Assembly: GCF_001625305.1 (NCBI RefSeq)
Contig: NW_017804109.1
Coordinates: 576,203 to 640,202 of the forward strand
Direction: 5' to 3'
Length of the DNA stretch: 64,000 nt
DNA from: Branchiostoma belcheri
Lineage: Eukaryota; Chordata; Leptocardii; Amphioxiformes; Branchiostomatidae
Part shown: positions 23,727 to 34,837 of the stretch, piece by piece
Layout: each line of letters opens with the position of its first letter
Position numbering within the stretch: the stretch's first letter is position 1
The notes under the pieces: model-generated
Told to the model about the DNA's origin: nothing
Seen by the model: only the letters and a program-made list of their open reading frames with translations
Databases searched by the model: none
Made by a program: the position numbers and the translations under genes

Positions 23727-23984
23727 GAGTCTTGGCTCTCCTAACCATTGGCCTCAACATTTTTGTCCACCAGTTTTAACGTTACACTCTGAGGCACACA
23801 GGAACGATCACGTTCTAGACATATTGATTGCACAGATACAGGCACGAAGCCAACGTTAGCAGGTTTTACATCAAATACGCACAGTGTCATATACCGCCAC
23901 CAGAAGGCATAGTTCACCATGTTGCATGGATAATCTCGATCACGTCCGTTACTGACATTTTACTGTTAGCAGATATTATAGATA

Positions 23985-24800
23985 TTCCGCAAGTTATTTT
24001 TTTTCAGTGGAGGAAACCAACGATTTGGGCGTGCACATGTGTATGACCTGTTGACTCGGGCAATAGGTGACCCATATGCTACATATATGGCATATCAATA
24101 ATGTTTCTTAAGGTTCAAGTCGCTAATTCCACAATGTGCATACAGATACTGGGAGGTGCGTTAGATAGATATCCCGGTAGTTTTTTTTTTTTTCAAAGTG
24201 GAGGAAATCAAATAATTGGACGTGCACATATAAGACCTGTTGACTTGGGCCATAGATATATGCACCGCACGCTATAGCTACATGCATATCGATAAAGATC
24301 CTTTTCGTCTCAATGTTCATGTCGCTTATGTCAAAATGTGCACACAGATACTGGGACGCGCTTCCTTTGAAGAAACCAACGAATCGGGCGTACACATATA
24401 TGACCTGTTAAGTCGGGTGATAGATTTATGCACGGTATGCTACATGCATATCGATCAAGCTCCTTTTGTCCAAATGTTCATGTCTCTTATGTTCCCTAAA
24501 CCTCATATGTACAAAAGTCAGAAGGTTTGCTTGGTATGAAAATGATATACCATAATGTATATGAGGGATGTACATATCGCCTGTCTTGTCCATTGTAGTT
24601 TGTGTACGCAAACTCTTTGCAATTCAGGGAATTTTATCCCCACTGTAACAGGTTTGCTTTTTGGTGTCACGAAAATGCCAAAACGTTCCCACAGATACTG
24701 GGCCGTGCAGCTGTATGACCTGTTGAGTTAGGCCATGGATATATGCACCGCATGCTACATGCATATCGATCAAGCTGTTAAGCTGTTCAAATGTATGCTC
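23985..24800. repeat. Tandem array of about 160-bp units
   Basis: Recurring phrases: TGTGCACACAGATACTGGGA, TGAAGAAACCAACGA, ACCTGTTGAGT.GG, TATGCACCGCACGCTA and GCATATCGATCAAGCTCC. About five units here, and one or two more at 25050-25250 after unrelated sequence. The open frames across it (both strands) come from the repetition. Confidence 0.75.
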
Positions 24801-25049
24801 AGTCCTGACAATCCACTCCATGATTTGGTACCGGATACCAGGTCTGATAGCACAGGGATGTCTTTGAGGAACTCTGGGGGTATAACGGTCCCGAAGGCAC
24901 GGACAAAATAGTCAAATGCAGGCTTAGTGTTTTTCGCGTTTCATGACCTTTTTGTGTATCCGTATGCCCTTTGTTTCTTCTTGTATCCAACATGTCGATG
25001 CAATTTAGGAGTACTATGTACTATGTTGATTGATTCGATAAAATTGAAT

Positions 25050-25250
25050 TGAAATTGAAAATTAAGTTCATTTTCGTTCCAGTGTTCATGTCTCTTCATG
25101 TTAAAATGTGCACACAGATACTGGGACGCACTTCCTTTGAAGAACCCTACGAATCGGGCCTGCACATGCAAGACCTGTTGAGTTGGCTCATAGACATATG
25201 CACCGCACGCTATAGCTACATGCATATCGATCACGTTCCTTTTCGTTCCA
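25050..25250. repeat. Outlying units of the 24-kb tandem array
   Basis: Repeats GTGCACACAGATACTGGGAC, CTTCCTTTGAAGAA and the CATGCATATCGATCA phrase of the main array. Confidence 0.7.
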
Positions 25251-25269
25251 GTGTTCATGTCACGTCTAT

Positions 25270-25390
25270 GAAGGTTAGACATCCAGGTAATAAGATACGT
25301 CAAAAAGCAGTTACTCAAGCAACTGGGTATGATATTTTTTTCCAAAATCGTATCCAGTTGCTTGAGTAACTGCTTTTTACGTACTTCATG
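25270..25390. mobile_element. Hairpin element, GTTACTCAAGCAACTGG arms (ribozyme-less copy)
   Basis: The left segment GAAGGTTAGACATCCAGGTA is shared by five sites in the window. Arms CAGTTACTCAAGCAACTGG and CCAGTTGCTTGAGTAACTG lie only about 27 bases apart, so the central region present in the copy at 42641 is deleted. Confidence 0.8.
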
Positions 25391-26029
25391 CCACTTATGT
25401 TAAAATGTTCCCACAGATCCCGGGCCGTGCAGCTGTCAGCCTGTGAGTGATTTTGCATTCATCAGTGCGCATCTCGGATCCGCGGCGTTTCTGGACACAT
25501 AAGTGCCGTCGCCTGGCAACGTGACGTCAATACGTTAACTCAACCTAGCGGGCGTGGACCCGCTTTCAGACCACTGCATTCAGCTATTCATCATTTCGAT
25601 TTATTCATCAGCAACAAACGTTGTCTTCCTTATCATCATCATCTTCCTCTCCTCTCATTCTCATAACGATCATCATTCTCCGCTCCTCTCCTTACTTCCT
25701 CTCCATCTCCTGTTGATGTTGAAAATTCAGACATTTCAGAATAATCCTGTTTCCAGGCCACTGCTGTAGCGCACTCGGTTTCATTCAAACGTAATTATAA
25801 CAAACGTCCCCACCCTCCCGTTCTCCCCTACGTGTAGCTCTCCTAGCGTGTCACCTCGTGGAGTCTACAGCTGAGCAAATCAAGAGGAATCAACCAAGAA
25901 TCGAAGTGTTCAAAAACTCGTATTTTCCAAGAACTATCGTACAGTAGATCCTGTTGCCAGAAAGCATAGTTGGTTCATCATCACTATAAAGCTTTAAACA
26001 ACTGCTGCAATTAATTGTGCAAAGATTGG

Positions 26030-26142
26030 GTGTAACGGTTCGTTCGGAGTGATATAGCTAGGTGCCGCCGCGCCGCGTGCCTGCGGAGCTGGTGTGTTAG
26101 ACGGAAGGGAAGTTATACCGGCTATACAGATACAGATACACG
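26030..26142 (+). mobile_element. LINE 3' end, GATACA-tail family, copy B
   Basis: Only the terminal GC-rich module and (CAGATA) tail remain. GGTTCGTTCGG upstream matches copies A and E. Confidence 0.75.
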
Positions 26143-26263
26143 GAGTCTGTCAACGGTTATACTGATACAAATCCAGAGTAATCTTCCCGTGTGGCTGGGT
26201 CAAGGCTGATCCGGTCGATGTCCTGTCCATCTGCAGCTCGGTCCGCTGGACAGTCCGACATGG

Positions 26264-26735
26264 TCACATTAGTGGACACTTAATCATAGGATCGATCACT
26301 GAGCCGGGGTTACTCCAGACTAAATATGTGGATATAAAATGTTCACAGATTCTACAAACATCTTTTTCATCCCGGCTCAACTCTAGTAATTTTTTTCAGT
26401 GTTAGTCACATTAGTGGACACTTAATCCTAGGATCGATCACTGAGTCAGGGATGCAGGAGCTACTCCAGACTAAATATGTGGGTTTAAAAAATGTTCTCT
26501 TCATGTACAATCATAGATTCTACAAACTTCCATTATATCAAACTCTAAACTAGCGGTTTTTTTTAGTGTTAGCCACATCAGTGGACACTTCATCATTGGA
26601 TTGATTACTGAGTCAGGGTTCCAGACGTTACACCAAACTAAATATGTGGATATAAAAATGTTCTCCCCATGTAGTCATAGATTCTACAAACGTCTTTTTT
26701 TTAGCGTAGCCCAGCTCTAAACTCTAGTGTTGTGA
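26264..26735. repeat. Three tandem units of about 135-170 bp
   Basis: Units start at about 26264, 26400 and 26569. Each has CACATTAGTGGACACTTAAT, GATCGATCACTGAG, CAGACTAAATATGTGG and ATTCTACAAAC. Confidence 0.85.
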
Positions 26736-27305
26736 CATCATGTTAGACTCTTTTTGCACTGTAGAATGTTCTAATATTTCTGGCATGACGATTATAAATT
26801 ATTTTTTAAATTCTATTTATTCTTTATTTCAGGCACCAGAGGCCTATATCTTTACACAACACTAAAATAAGTATAAATAAATCTAGAGACGAAATCTGTC
26901 AGTCGTGCACCTGTAATTCTTCACTTCCCACCATCATATTAACATGCTGGGCCATTACGATGACCCTGGCGGGCTCCGCGGGACCTCTAACGTGTGTTTA
27001 AAGACGTGGACCCGGCGCTGCACTTCATCTTGCTCAGAAAACCCGGCATATGATGGGAGGGGGGCGCGACAGGTCGGGCCGGCGAGGCGGCCATGTTGGC
27101 GGTGATATATGGGCATGGCGCAGGCTGTAATGCAGACACACCAGAACGCACGCATTAGAGAAATGTACAGTCAGGGGCCACTAACTGGGATAATAGACGT
27201 CTCACCAAATGCAACATGTGGAGAATCCACCTGGACGGGATGTGAACGGAATACCATATGTGAGGAGATAACCAATAGTGTTCAAAGAGGAAAATACATT
27301 AAAGA

Positions 27306-27465
27306 ATGTTTCGATCTTAGAGAGCACATGTTAGAGAATAGTTGAACCTTTATTGTTACATCATACATATTCTCTGTACGTAGGATGACGTTATCCACAC
27401 ATGTATTTAGCTTTGTTAGATCTTAAGTTGTAGAAGACCATACAAAAGTCCCTGTATTTTTTTGT
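27306..27465 (+). repeat. Dispersed repeat, copy 2 of 2
   Basis: Partner of 2227-2387. About 93% alike by eye, 25 kb away and in the same orientation. Confidence 0.85.
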
Positions 27466-28400
27466 GTCAAAGAATCTCTCTGTGTCCATACCGTCAGAGG
27501 GAAAACTGTCGTAGCTCTGTGTCCGAAATTAGATGTACAGAAGTACGGCGCCATTTTCGCAAGACAGAGACGATTTGGCAACCAAATAAGCGACCGGAAT
27601 AACTGGCCATTGAGATCATTGGAATACCCTCGAGACATTATTAACCAAATCTTGCAGGTCACCGGTAGATCATTTAAGGTCTTCTAGAGATCGTTGAGAT
27701 CACCGGAAGATCATCCAGAAATCATAAGATACCCTGGAGATCACTTTGCGCTCACTAAAACGACCGGCGAGAGATCTGGCAAATTGTTGGACGCTCAGCT
27801 TCCGACCATCTGAGTTTACAACAACTATTCATAACAATCGATGCATTTCTGATGGAACACGTTATATTAGCCCATTTATACAAGGATTTCATACCTTCAT
27901 GCCACATTCATGGTGTATTCTGCTACGTATTACACTACATCAGAGATTATAGGAGAGGGGACCAAATAAGTCACAAATTTATGTTCAGATGTGAGATATT
28001 GAAATAGTCAACCTCACACGACATTGCCTACCAATGAAAAATAGAGTAAGTCGATTGTTTATTGAATCTGGTGGACCCTGATAAGTCGTGTGAAGTATCG
28101 TCCCGTGACAGAATGAATGGTAAGCCCTACATACTATCCCTTCTGCAGTCATATATGTAGGTCATTAATCTTTAGCCAGGTCCTGCCAGGCGCTTTTAGC
28201 AGTCGGTCACGCGAGGATATTAACCTCCGGGGAAGTAGATACCCTTCTTCTGCGGGAAAGTATTGTTTTCGGTCGAGTTTGTGTGTTCGCAGCTATAACT
28301 CCTGTGGGCTTGACGGATGTCTTGGGTGTATGATTAGTTGTACTGAGCGTCAGAACGTTATTACACCTAGTACCTTCAACTTGAACAAGTAATATAAGTC

Positions 28401-28643
28401 AATAACACGTATAGTATACGTAGGGGCATTATCATTAGATAGCTTTACGCAATAGAGTTATAAACTTCCTTGTCATGTTTTGATGTTTTGATGAATAAAA
28501 AAAACAATAGAGTTAGAGTTAGATGTTCAAGGGTTAGGTGTAACAAGTCGATCGGTGTAATATAGCCAGCTGCCGCCGCGCCGCGTGCCTGCGAAGCTGA
28601 TGTGTTACACCAAAGGGCGGCTATAGCGGCTATACAGATACAG
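28401..28643 (+). mobile_element. LINE 3' end, GATACA-tail family, copy C, with exact insertion site
   Basis: 243 bp flanked by AAGTC on both sides. A nearby duplicate of the host sequence (29030-29050) lacks the insert, so the boundaries are firm. A 44-bp retroposon is nested inside at 28461-28504. Confidence 0.82.
28461..28504 (+). mobile_element. 44-bp retroposed fragment nested in LINE copy C
   Basis: Inserted between two copies of CAATAGAGTTA (28450-28460 and 28505-28515). It ends TGATGAATAAAAAAAA, a poly(A) tail with signal-like AATAAA. The 44-bp insert at 48039 has the same ending on the minus strand. Confidence 0.75.
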
Positions 28644-30526
28644 AAGTCCGTGTGCTACAGTTCATGAAGCTACAGTTGATGGATGTTACAGGAGAGCAGA
28701 CTCGGCGTGCGCGTACCGCGGGTTGACAGGCGGGCTGCAGAAGTGTATCAGCGCGACTGCTGATGAAGTAGTAGTAGTAGTTAGTAGTAAACTTCAGTTT
28801 ATTCAGCAAACAAGAGCACTAACAAGGTTCCTGGCAGCCACGATGGCTGAATTGCGAGGCTTGTGTTGACAAAACATTCCGACAAAATACAACATAAAGG
28901 TAGAGAGTTACATTTAAAAACAGTGATTAAAATCTATAGGAGCATCAGAGCGTTATTACACCTTCAATACGTTGTAGTTTTGAAACATACAAACAATCAA
29001 AGACAGGGTAGATTCACGACAACTTGAACAGGTAATATAAGTCCTACAGTTGATGGATGTAGGAGAAGAGAAGCCGCGGCGTGCGCGTACCGCGGGTTGA
29101 CAGGCGGGCTGCAGAAGTGTGTTATCAGCGGGACTGAAGCCGGAGAATCGCCGATAAGAGAAATAGAGGACTTTTCCACAATCGCCCAGATCTAAGTGTG
29201 CTTAAGGCTAATGTCCTCTCGCCAGGGATTTCAAAAGATGTTTGGCGTCTTATCGTGGTATAGATGTTCTTCGTAATCCTGTTGTTGAAGACGGTCCAAA
29301 CTTAAAGACCTTAATAACTGATAGAGGAAGATGGAAAAGAACAATATTCTCGTGGAAGGCAGAGTATTGTTGATAAGAGATGCAAAATGGTTTTCAGAAT
29401 CATCGTGTAAGGTTGCTCGTGGGTGATGTCATGTTGCCAACAGATGGGCTTTAGATAAGCTAGATATTGTTTTCTGATCCTCTTCATAAACTGCGGACCT
29501 GAAATAGCTTTCTGGACTGATAAGGGTGAGATAGAGGACGATGATTTGTGTGTATTCAAATATACCTGCCAACCAGTGACGAGTTTTCCAGTATCGCCCC
29601 GATCTAAAGCTGACTATGAAGGATGTTCTCTCTGTGAGGGGTTTAGCGAATCGACTCGCGATGAGCGGCTTAGGTTTCATGTCCGGAGTTATGGATTATT
29701 GTAATCCTGGTGGTGAAGATTTACCCGAAATTATCTCGCCAAGTTAGCTGTGTTGAACTGATAGCGGAGGAAGGGAGGGCGATACTTCATGTCGGGGAGA
29801 CTGTGGGGGTTCCTTTGCCTGTGGGAACTGTAATGGTTAACAGCGTCCCAGCCTTTCAAGCCTTTATTCCTGTACATTTTTCTCCCGTGAATGTTTAATC
29901 CACGCATCTGGGCCGTACTGCGTCATAGTGCCATGGAGATTCTACTTCAAATGGCGGCTTCAATTTTACAGCTCTGTCGGACAAAGCTAAAGCTCCCCTT
30001 CTGCTTCGTGGTAGTCCCTTATATCCACCCGTTACCAATTCAAACACTTTGTTACTTACTCTACAATTCATTACCGCAACAAAATGCTTCTAAAAACTCA
30101 ATTTTTGTCTTGTATTTTGCATTCTGTCCGTCATTTTTACTCCGTACGTCATTGGGTGTGAAATATATCATGTTTTTTTTCTATTACTTTGTGTCACATA
30201 TGTATTATCATCTTTATTTTCTACATTTTGGATTCTTTTTGCTAATTTTCCTCACATTATGTGTAAGTAGCAGCGTTGAAATAAGGTTTAGAGTGCACTA
30301 CCAGTTTGTGTTGTACTATATTATACTGTGTGAGCAATATAAAAAAATGGCGGCTCCTGTACATTTCTGGCCGCCCGTCTCAGCTAATTGCCGCGCCAAT
30401 TGTGGAACGATCAATACGTCATCCTGTCCTGATCCGTCTCGACCAGACCTGACGCGACTGTCCGCATGGACAGATCGAAACTCATTATGCAGTTTACCGC
30501 CGATGTCGGCAAGCGAAATCATAATA

Positions 30527-30592
30527 ATAATTAATAACCTTTATTGTACATTCATGCCCTATTGGGCTAGGTACAGGTGAACACATGAAAAG
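30527..30592 (-). mobile_element. Related retroposon 3' end in inverted orientation
   Basis: On the minus strand: CTGTACCTAGCCCAATAGGG, CATGAATGTACAATAAAGG, then an AT-rich tail. Shares the small stem and the terminal AATAAA with the family above. Confidence 0.55.
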
Positions 30593-30641
30593 GTATATAC
30601 ATGTTTGTAGTACAAACAGCTCTTTTTGATTGAATAAACCA

Positions 30642-30684
30642 TTCTCTCTCTCTCTCATTCTCTCTCTCTCTCTCTCTCACTCAC
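30642..30684. repeat. (TC)n microsatellite
   Basis: Two blocks of TC repeats separated by ATTC. Confidence 0.95.
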
Positions 30685-31208
30685 TCTAATACAGGCTTCG
30701 GCTTCTTCTCGTTTCTTTGTGATGTTAAAGATATAATTTGAGGTGGGTTTGTTTAATACAGGATGAGCAATATTATTTTAGTCAGGTATTGGAGGTATGG
30801 AAACGTACTTGTAATATATCTAAAAAGAGCTATCATCACTATACATACATATATACCACAATCACCGACAAAATAGACTTCATCTTCTACTTTGTTTTAG
30901 CTACAAAATTGGCCAATTCTTTGCTCGTAGCTGGAGGTAAGACGGAGACTAATGGGGGTTCGCCATGCGTGGATGAGGTAAAGAGAACATCCGCAGCCAT
31001 GTGTTGATGTAATATCCAGGCCCCTGCCGACCGTGTCTGTGTCTGTGTAACACTGCCGGCCACGCGAACGGGAAATATTGAGTTTCTAATCAACCGTGTG
31101 TGATGGAAATACAAGCTGATTCTGACGGCAACACAAAACATCCCATTTCCGTAACGGATCTCTGAACGGAATTATTCCCAGCCTCTGTTTATATTCATTA
31201 TGTTCGGG

Positions 31209-31275
31209 TAACAATAATCTCCAAGCAGATCTTTTGGTGGCTTAAAAGACAGTATCAAATTGGCCAGGCAGTACA
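31209..31275 (+). repeat. AATCTCCAAGCAGATCT dispersed repeat, copy 1
   Basis: AATCTCCAAGCAGATCTTTT, GGTGGCTT, GACAGTATCAAATTGGCC, AGGCAG. Also at 44667, 53337 and 53547. Confidence 0.75.
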
Positions 31276-31302
31276 CAGTAGTTCTTTCTGTATTAATTGC
31301 CT

Positions 31303-31366
31303 GTTCTTATACCAAATGTTCTTCTGTACCTGCAATTAGCCCTCGGGCATGAATTTGCAATAAAAC
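31303..31366 (+). mobile_element. Retroposon 3' end, GGGCATGAATTTGCAATAAA family, copy 1
   Basis: TACCAAATGTTCTTCTGTAC, then GCAATTAGCCCTCGGGCATG with a small GCCC/GGGC stem, ending TTTGCAATAAAAC. Same ending at 31570 and 40745 and, inverted, at 30527. Confidence 0.7.
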
Positions 31367-31569
31367 AAAAATCCAATTGCCAAGCTGTTACCGTTTGCCA
31401 CTCAAAGTTTGGCTGGCGTAAAACACCAAAAAATATGACGAAGCCTTAATTAGCCTCTGCCTGAAGAATATTGTATCAAACCCACAAATTAAAGAAAAAG
31501 TGGGATCTTTTGTCTTGCTCTGTCTTCAAAAAAGAAGTCAAACACAGTAGTACGTAGTTATTTGTGTAT

Positions 31570-31645
31570 TGATTGTCTGTTCTTATACCAAATGTTTCCT
31601 CTGTACTTGCAATTAGCCCCCGGGCATGAATTTGCAATAAAACTA
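31570..31645 (+). mobile_element. Retroposon 3' end, GGGCATGAATTTGCAATAAA family, copy 2
   Basis: Nearly the same as copy 1 (TTGCAATTAGCCCCCGGGCA, then TGAATTTGCAATAAAAC), 200 bp downstream. Confidence 0.7.
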
Positions 31646-31900
31646 TTATTAGGCCATAAGCCCATACTTCACACACTGTGCCTCTACCTTACTGTCTTTA
31701 TGTTACCACAGACTTGATTATTTATCACATTTATTTAGTGCGTATTTTTATTCTATTCGAAAAACACTGTTCTTTTACTTACATTACCTCTATTATACAT
31801 ATTTATAATCACGATCGTGTCTCCGTGTTTATGTCATCTTTGTCAGTGGCGCCGCTAATACATAAGCTATAAGCTTGAACACGACAACATGGTGCATATA

Positions 31901-32238
31901 CATGCCCGTAGCCAGGATTTTGAATGGGGGGTCTTCCCACTGCTTGAGGGGACCGCGAGCGCCGAAGGCGCGAGGTTCCTAGGGATCCTAGGGAGTCCGG
32001 GGCCATGCTCCACCGAAAAAAATTGAAAAACGAACCTTCTAAAATGGCATTTCGTGCGTTTTTGAGAGGATTTCCAAGAAAAATTAGAGATCTATTCAAT
32101 GACAAAGGGAGCAGTTTTTCTACGATTCCAGTCCATCTTTTCAAAAAAAATCTTGGACCTTTACATAAAAAGTGGACCAAAAAGTGGACCTTTGAGGCTA
32201 GAGGGGGGGTTCTTCCAACCCCCCTGGCTACGGGCATG
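31901..32238. mobile_element. DNA transposon fragment, CCCGTAGCCAGG ends, copy 1
   Basis: Inverted ends CATGCCCGTAGCCAGG and CCTGGCTACGGGCATG with a possible ATATA duplication outside. Inside each end is a G-run or C-run followed by GTTCTTCC-type sequence. The body (AGGATTTCC, AAAAAGTGGACC) recurs at 55457. Elements with these termini are, as far as I recall, widespread in marine invertebrates. Confidence 0.8.
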
Positions 32239-32383
32239 ATATATTTTGTCTTGTTTCTCTCAATAAAAAACCTGGCTAGGCCGACTGAGGTGAAGGAAGG
32301 CTTTATAATCACGATTCTGTCTTTATCTTTATTAATGGTGCAGCTAACACACAAGCTATAAGCCTGAACACGGCACCATGGTG

Positions 32384-32609
32384 TAGTCTCCACCAGACTC
32401 CTTTTGCAGGCTGGATAAATAGTAGAAATATAAATGGGCCTAAAAACGGGATATAATTGGCCAGAAAAGGTGGCCGGCCAGAGAAGCTCCGTGCAGGCAA
32501 ACTGGAACTTGTCTGATCTGGCCTGCTACCTTCTCTGGCCAATTATATCCCCTTTTTAGGCCCATTTCTACTATATATCCAGCCTGCAAAAGAAGTCTGG
32601 TGGAGACTA
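32384..32609. mobile_element. Fold-back MITE, TAGTCTCC family, second copy
   Basis: 226 bp with TAGTCTCCACCAGACTCC.. and ..AGTCTGGTGGAGACTA ends. The arms (AATAGTAGAAAT and a TATAATTGGCCAGA core) match the copy at 22415. The flanks are CACCATGGTG and CTCCATGGTG, a 9-10 bp duplication with one mismatch. It sits inside the second unit of a tandem duplication. Confidence 0.9.
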
Positions 32610-32839
32610 CTCCATGGTGTATGTACAGTAGTTTCTCTTGTTTCTCGCAATAAAAAAAACTAAGCCGCCTGAGGTGAAAGAAGTAGACTTCAGCACATCA
32701 TGTATGTATGCAGCACTCCGGGCTCCCCTGGCTAATTGCAGTCCTATCGCAGTGCCTGAGAAGCGCCTTGTTGACAGCGATCCCTGCCAAATGACGACAC
32801 ATCTTCGCATGAATACATGAAATCCACTTGTGTTCCTGA

Positions 32840-33535
32840 CAGCTCGAGCTCTCTTTGAAAACCATTTGCTGTGACAACCTGTGAGGCTCACTAACGTATG
32901 CGTGACATTTTTTTAAGGTTTTACACACAACAAAGACCTCATTGCGATTTCTTCTTCAAAAACACGTAGATTGCGAACCGGCTGCTGTAACGACCTATGA
33001 GACGTTCTTTCGTATGCGTAATTTTTCATGTTTAAGAGAAGACCTAATTGCGATTTCTTCTTCAAAAACACGTAGACTGCAGATTTAAGCGTCTTTTCAG
33101 TAGTTGCTCCCTATTTGAGAACCGGTTACTTCGTAATACGTATGCGTTTCAAATTTTTAACATTTTATATTTAACAAAAGGCCTAATTGCTATTTCTTCT
33201 TCAAAAACATGCAGACTACAGATTTAAGCATCTTTTCAGTAGTTACTCCCTCTTTAAGAACCGGTTGCTGTGATAACCTATGAGACGTAAACGTTATACA
33301 TGTATGTTTAACAGACTGAAACCTAATTGCGATGTATTCTTCAAAATCACGTAGACTGCAGATTTAAGCGTCTTTTCAGTAGTTACTCCCTATTTGAGAA
33401 CAGGTGGTTGTGACAACCTATGATACGTATGTGTTGCAAATTTTTAACGTTTTATGATTAACATAAGACCTAATTGCTATTTCTTCTTCAAAAACACGTA
33501 GACTGCAGATTTAAGTGTCTTTTCAGTAGTAGCTC
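32840..33535. repeat. Tandem array of about 145-bp units
   Basis: About five units with ATTGCGATTTCTTCTTCAAA, ACACGTAGACTGCAGATTTA, CTTTTCAGTAGTTACTCCC, GAGAACCGGTTGCTGTGA and CAACCTATGAGACGTA. The first is shorter. Confidence 0.85.
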
Positions 33536-34387
33536 CACGTCTCGGGTGGCGGTTTTGGTTCGGTGGGGAGGATTTCTTTTTGGTATGCCGCATTTCTCCG
33601 TACGGAGCTGTGAACATCGCTGCAGTGTGTTCAGAATACACAAACTCAGCTGGCAGGGAGCTGGCTGAGATACATCACCAGCGTCAGCGCCATCCAGACG
33701 ATCTCAATTGATGTCGCAACAGTGTATAAGTCCTGTAGGGTGTCGGCATTCATCTGTTTCTAACGGTTCCCAGACCGGCTTTGGCCGCTCGCTTTCGAAT
33801 CTGTAATAGCGCACTGCGAGCGATATCGTTTCTATCACGACCAATGGGAAACAAATCTCGCCGTTTCGACATCGGGGCCTGATTAAATCCAGCGCGCGTA
33901 TCGGATAATTTCCTGGAATTCTTTCTATGGCATCGTTTCTATTTGCACGGAGAACATCAAAAGGAAAAAAAAGGCGCCATCTTCTTCCATCCATCGCTTT
34001 ATAATACAGGCCCGATGGAAGCGGTTTATTGGGTTTTGGTGCAGCGGGAGGGATGTGTAGGGGCTGGGAAGCGGCAGGAGGTAGCGGTAATTTCGGCTAT
34101 CAATCCTGCGGACCTAATGGCAGGTAGGACGTGCGCGGGAACACCTGTCGCGCCGCCTGTTGCAGCAGGCAGCGGCGTTACGTCTACGGGCAGGTGTCGG
34201 GAACAGGAGGATCCGCTGCCTCAGGCTTGGCGGTATATTATAATTATAGAGTAGAGGGCCGGGAAGAGAGAGCGGTCCTGCTTTCATAAAAGCATCGCCA
34301 TCACAAGGGCCAAGTGCCCAGGGTTTCGGCTGGGGATAAATCAAGCATGGTACAGGAAAAAGACATGTATAAATATATATCTGTGGC

Positions 34388-34554
34388 TAGCCTCAATAGC
34401 ATGCCAAAAACTGGGGGTTTGGGGGTCTTTAGGGTCTTTGGGAGCTTTTCTGTGCTGTTTTCTGATTGCATATAGACAACATAGCCGGCCTGACCTGGGC
34501 TTAACAGCCGAAGACCACCAAACCCCCAGTTCTATAAGCCTGCTACGGAGGCTA
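34388..34554. mobile_element. Fold-back MITE, TAGCCTCC family, copy 3
   Basis: 167 bp, the shortest of the three. The flanks ATCTGTGGC and AGCTGTGGC are a 9-bp duplication with one mismatch. It lies in intron 1 only about 75 bp from the donor of exon 1. Confidence 0.92.
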
Positions 34555-34630
34555 AGCTGTGGCGTAGTACAAAATAAATGTTGCAAACTGTTAGTAAATG
34601 TGGCGAGATGAATGTTGCAGTTGCACGTAC

Positions 34631-34837
34631 CTTGAATCTGCGGTCCCCCACCGGTCCGCGCGCGTACGGCACCCCGAGGTACACCTGCACCTGTTTCCCG
34701 CCGGCCGCAGCGGTGACGTTCCCGCGCACCTGGCCGTACGCCGTGTCCCTGACGACGTGCGCTGCGCGGCACGGCCCGGTCAGCAGCGTCAGCTGGACCG
34801 CCGTCACCAAGCACAGCCACCACAACAGCGTCTCCAT
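34631..34837 (-). CDS. Exon 1 of type-B carboxylesterase / neuroligin-like gene (start, signal peptide)
   Basis: Codes for residues 1-69 of a secreted or membrane alpha/beta-hydrolase. The first 25 or so residues are a signal peptide: a hydrophobic core LLWWLCLVTAVQLTLL followed by GPCRA. Then comes the family's N-terminal strand region, with YGQVRG, an N-glycosylation sequon at N40, and YLGVPYA...G.RRFK, which matches the family pattern LGxPYAxPPxGxxRF. The ATG has a good context (GAC ATG G) and an in-frame TAG six codons upstream, so I take it as the true start. The exon ends in AAG followed by the consensus donor GTACGT, in phase 0. The YLGVPYA/RRF wording resembles neuroligins as much as carboxylesterases. 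Membership of the superfamily is near certain; the subfamily is not settled. Confidence 0.93.

Larger units (their letters stand above)
28340..29135 (+). repeat. Duplicated segment, one copy interrupted by LINE copy C
   Basis: GCGTCAGAACGTTATTACACC..CTTGAACAAGTAATATAAGTC (28340-28400) plus CTACAGTTGATGGATG..GGTTGACAGGCGGGCTGCAG (28660-28745) corresponds to 28945-29130, where the two parts are joined. Copy 2 therefore preserves the site before the LINE insertion. Confidence 0.82.
31803..32680. repeat. Two tandem units, each hit by a different transposon
   Basis: Unit 1 (31803-32304) and unit 2 (32305-32680) share TATAATCACGAT, AAGCTATAAGC.TGAACACG, CATGGTG, CTTGTTTCTC.CAATAAAAA and CTGAGGTGAA. 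Unit 1 is split by the CCCGTAGCCAGG element and unit 2 by the TAGTCTCC MITE, both next to CATGGTG. Confidence 0.8.
21517..34630 (-). other. Intron 1 of the esterase/neuroligin-like gene
   Basis: About 13.1 kb between exons 1 and 2. It holds a MITE (22.4 kb), a hAT-like element (23.0 kb), LINE ends (23.4, 26.0, 28.4 kb), long tandem arrays (24-25 kb, 26.3-26.7 kb, 32.8-33.5 kb), a duplicated segment (28.3-29.1 kb) and a transposon cluster (31.8-32.7 kb). In 29150-30520 there is a long but AT-rich open frame that does not look like a gene. I see no extra exon matching the family. Confidence 0.85.

Noticed and set aside
24123..25345. Open frames with repeated IDMHVA.ACGAY phrases (minus) and MHID phrases (plus)
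   Set aside because: They are translations of a tandem array and are open on both strands.
29891..30580. 229-codon plus-strand open frame with several hydrophobic stretches
   Set aside because: The hydrophobicity follows from T-rich DNA, the end runs into a retroposon tail, and no domain, start context or splice structure supports it.
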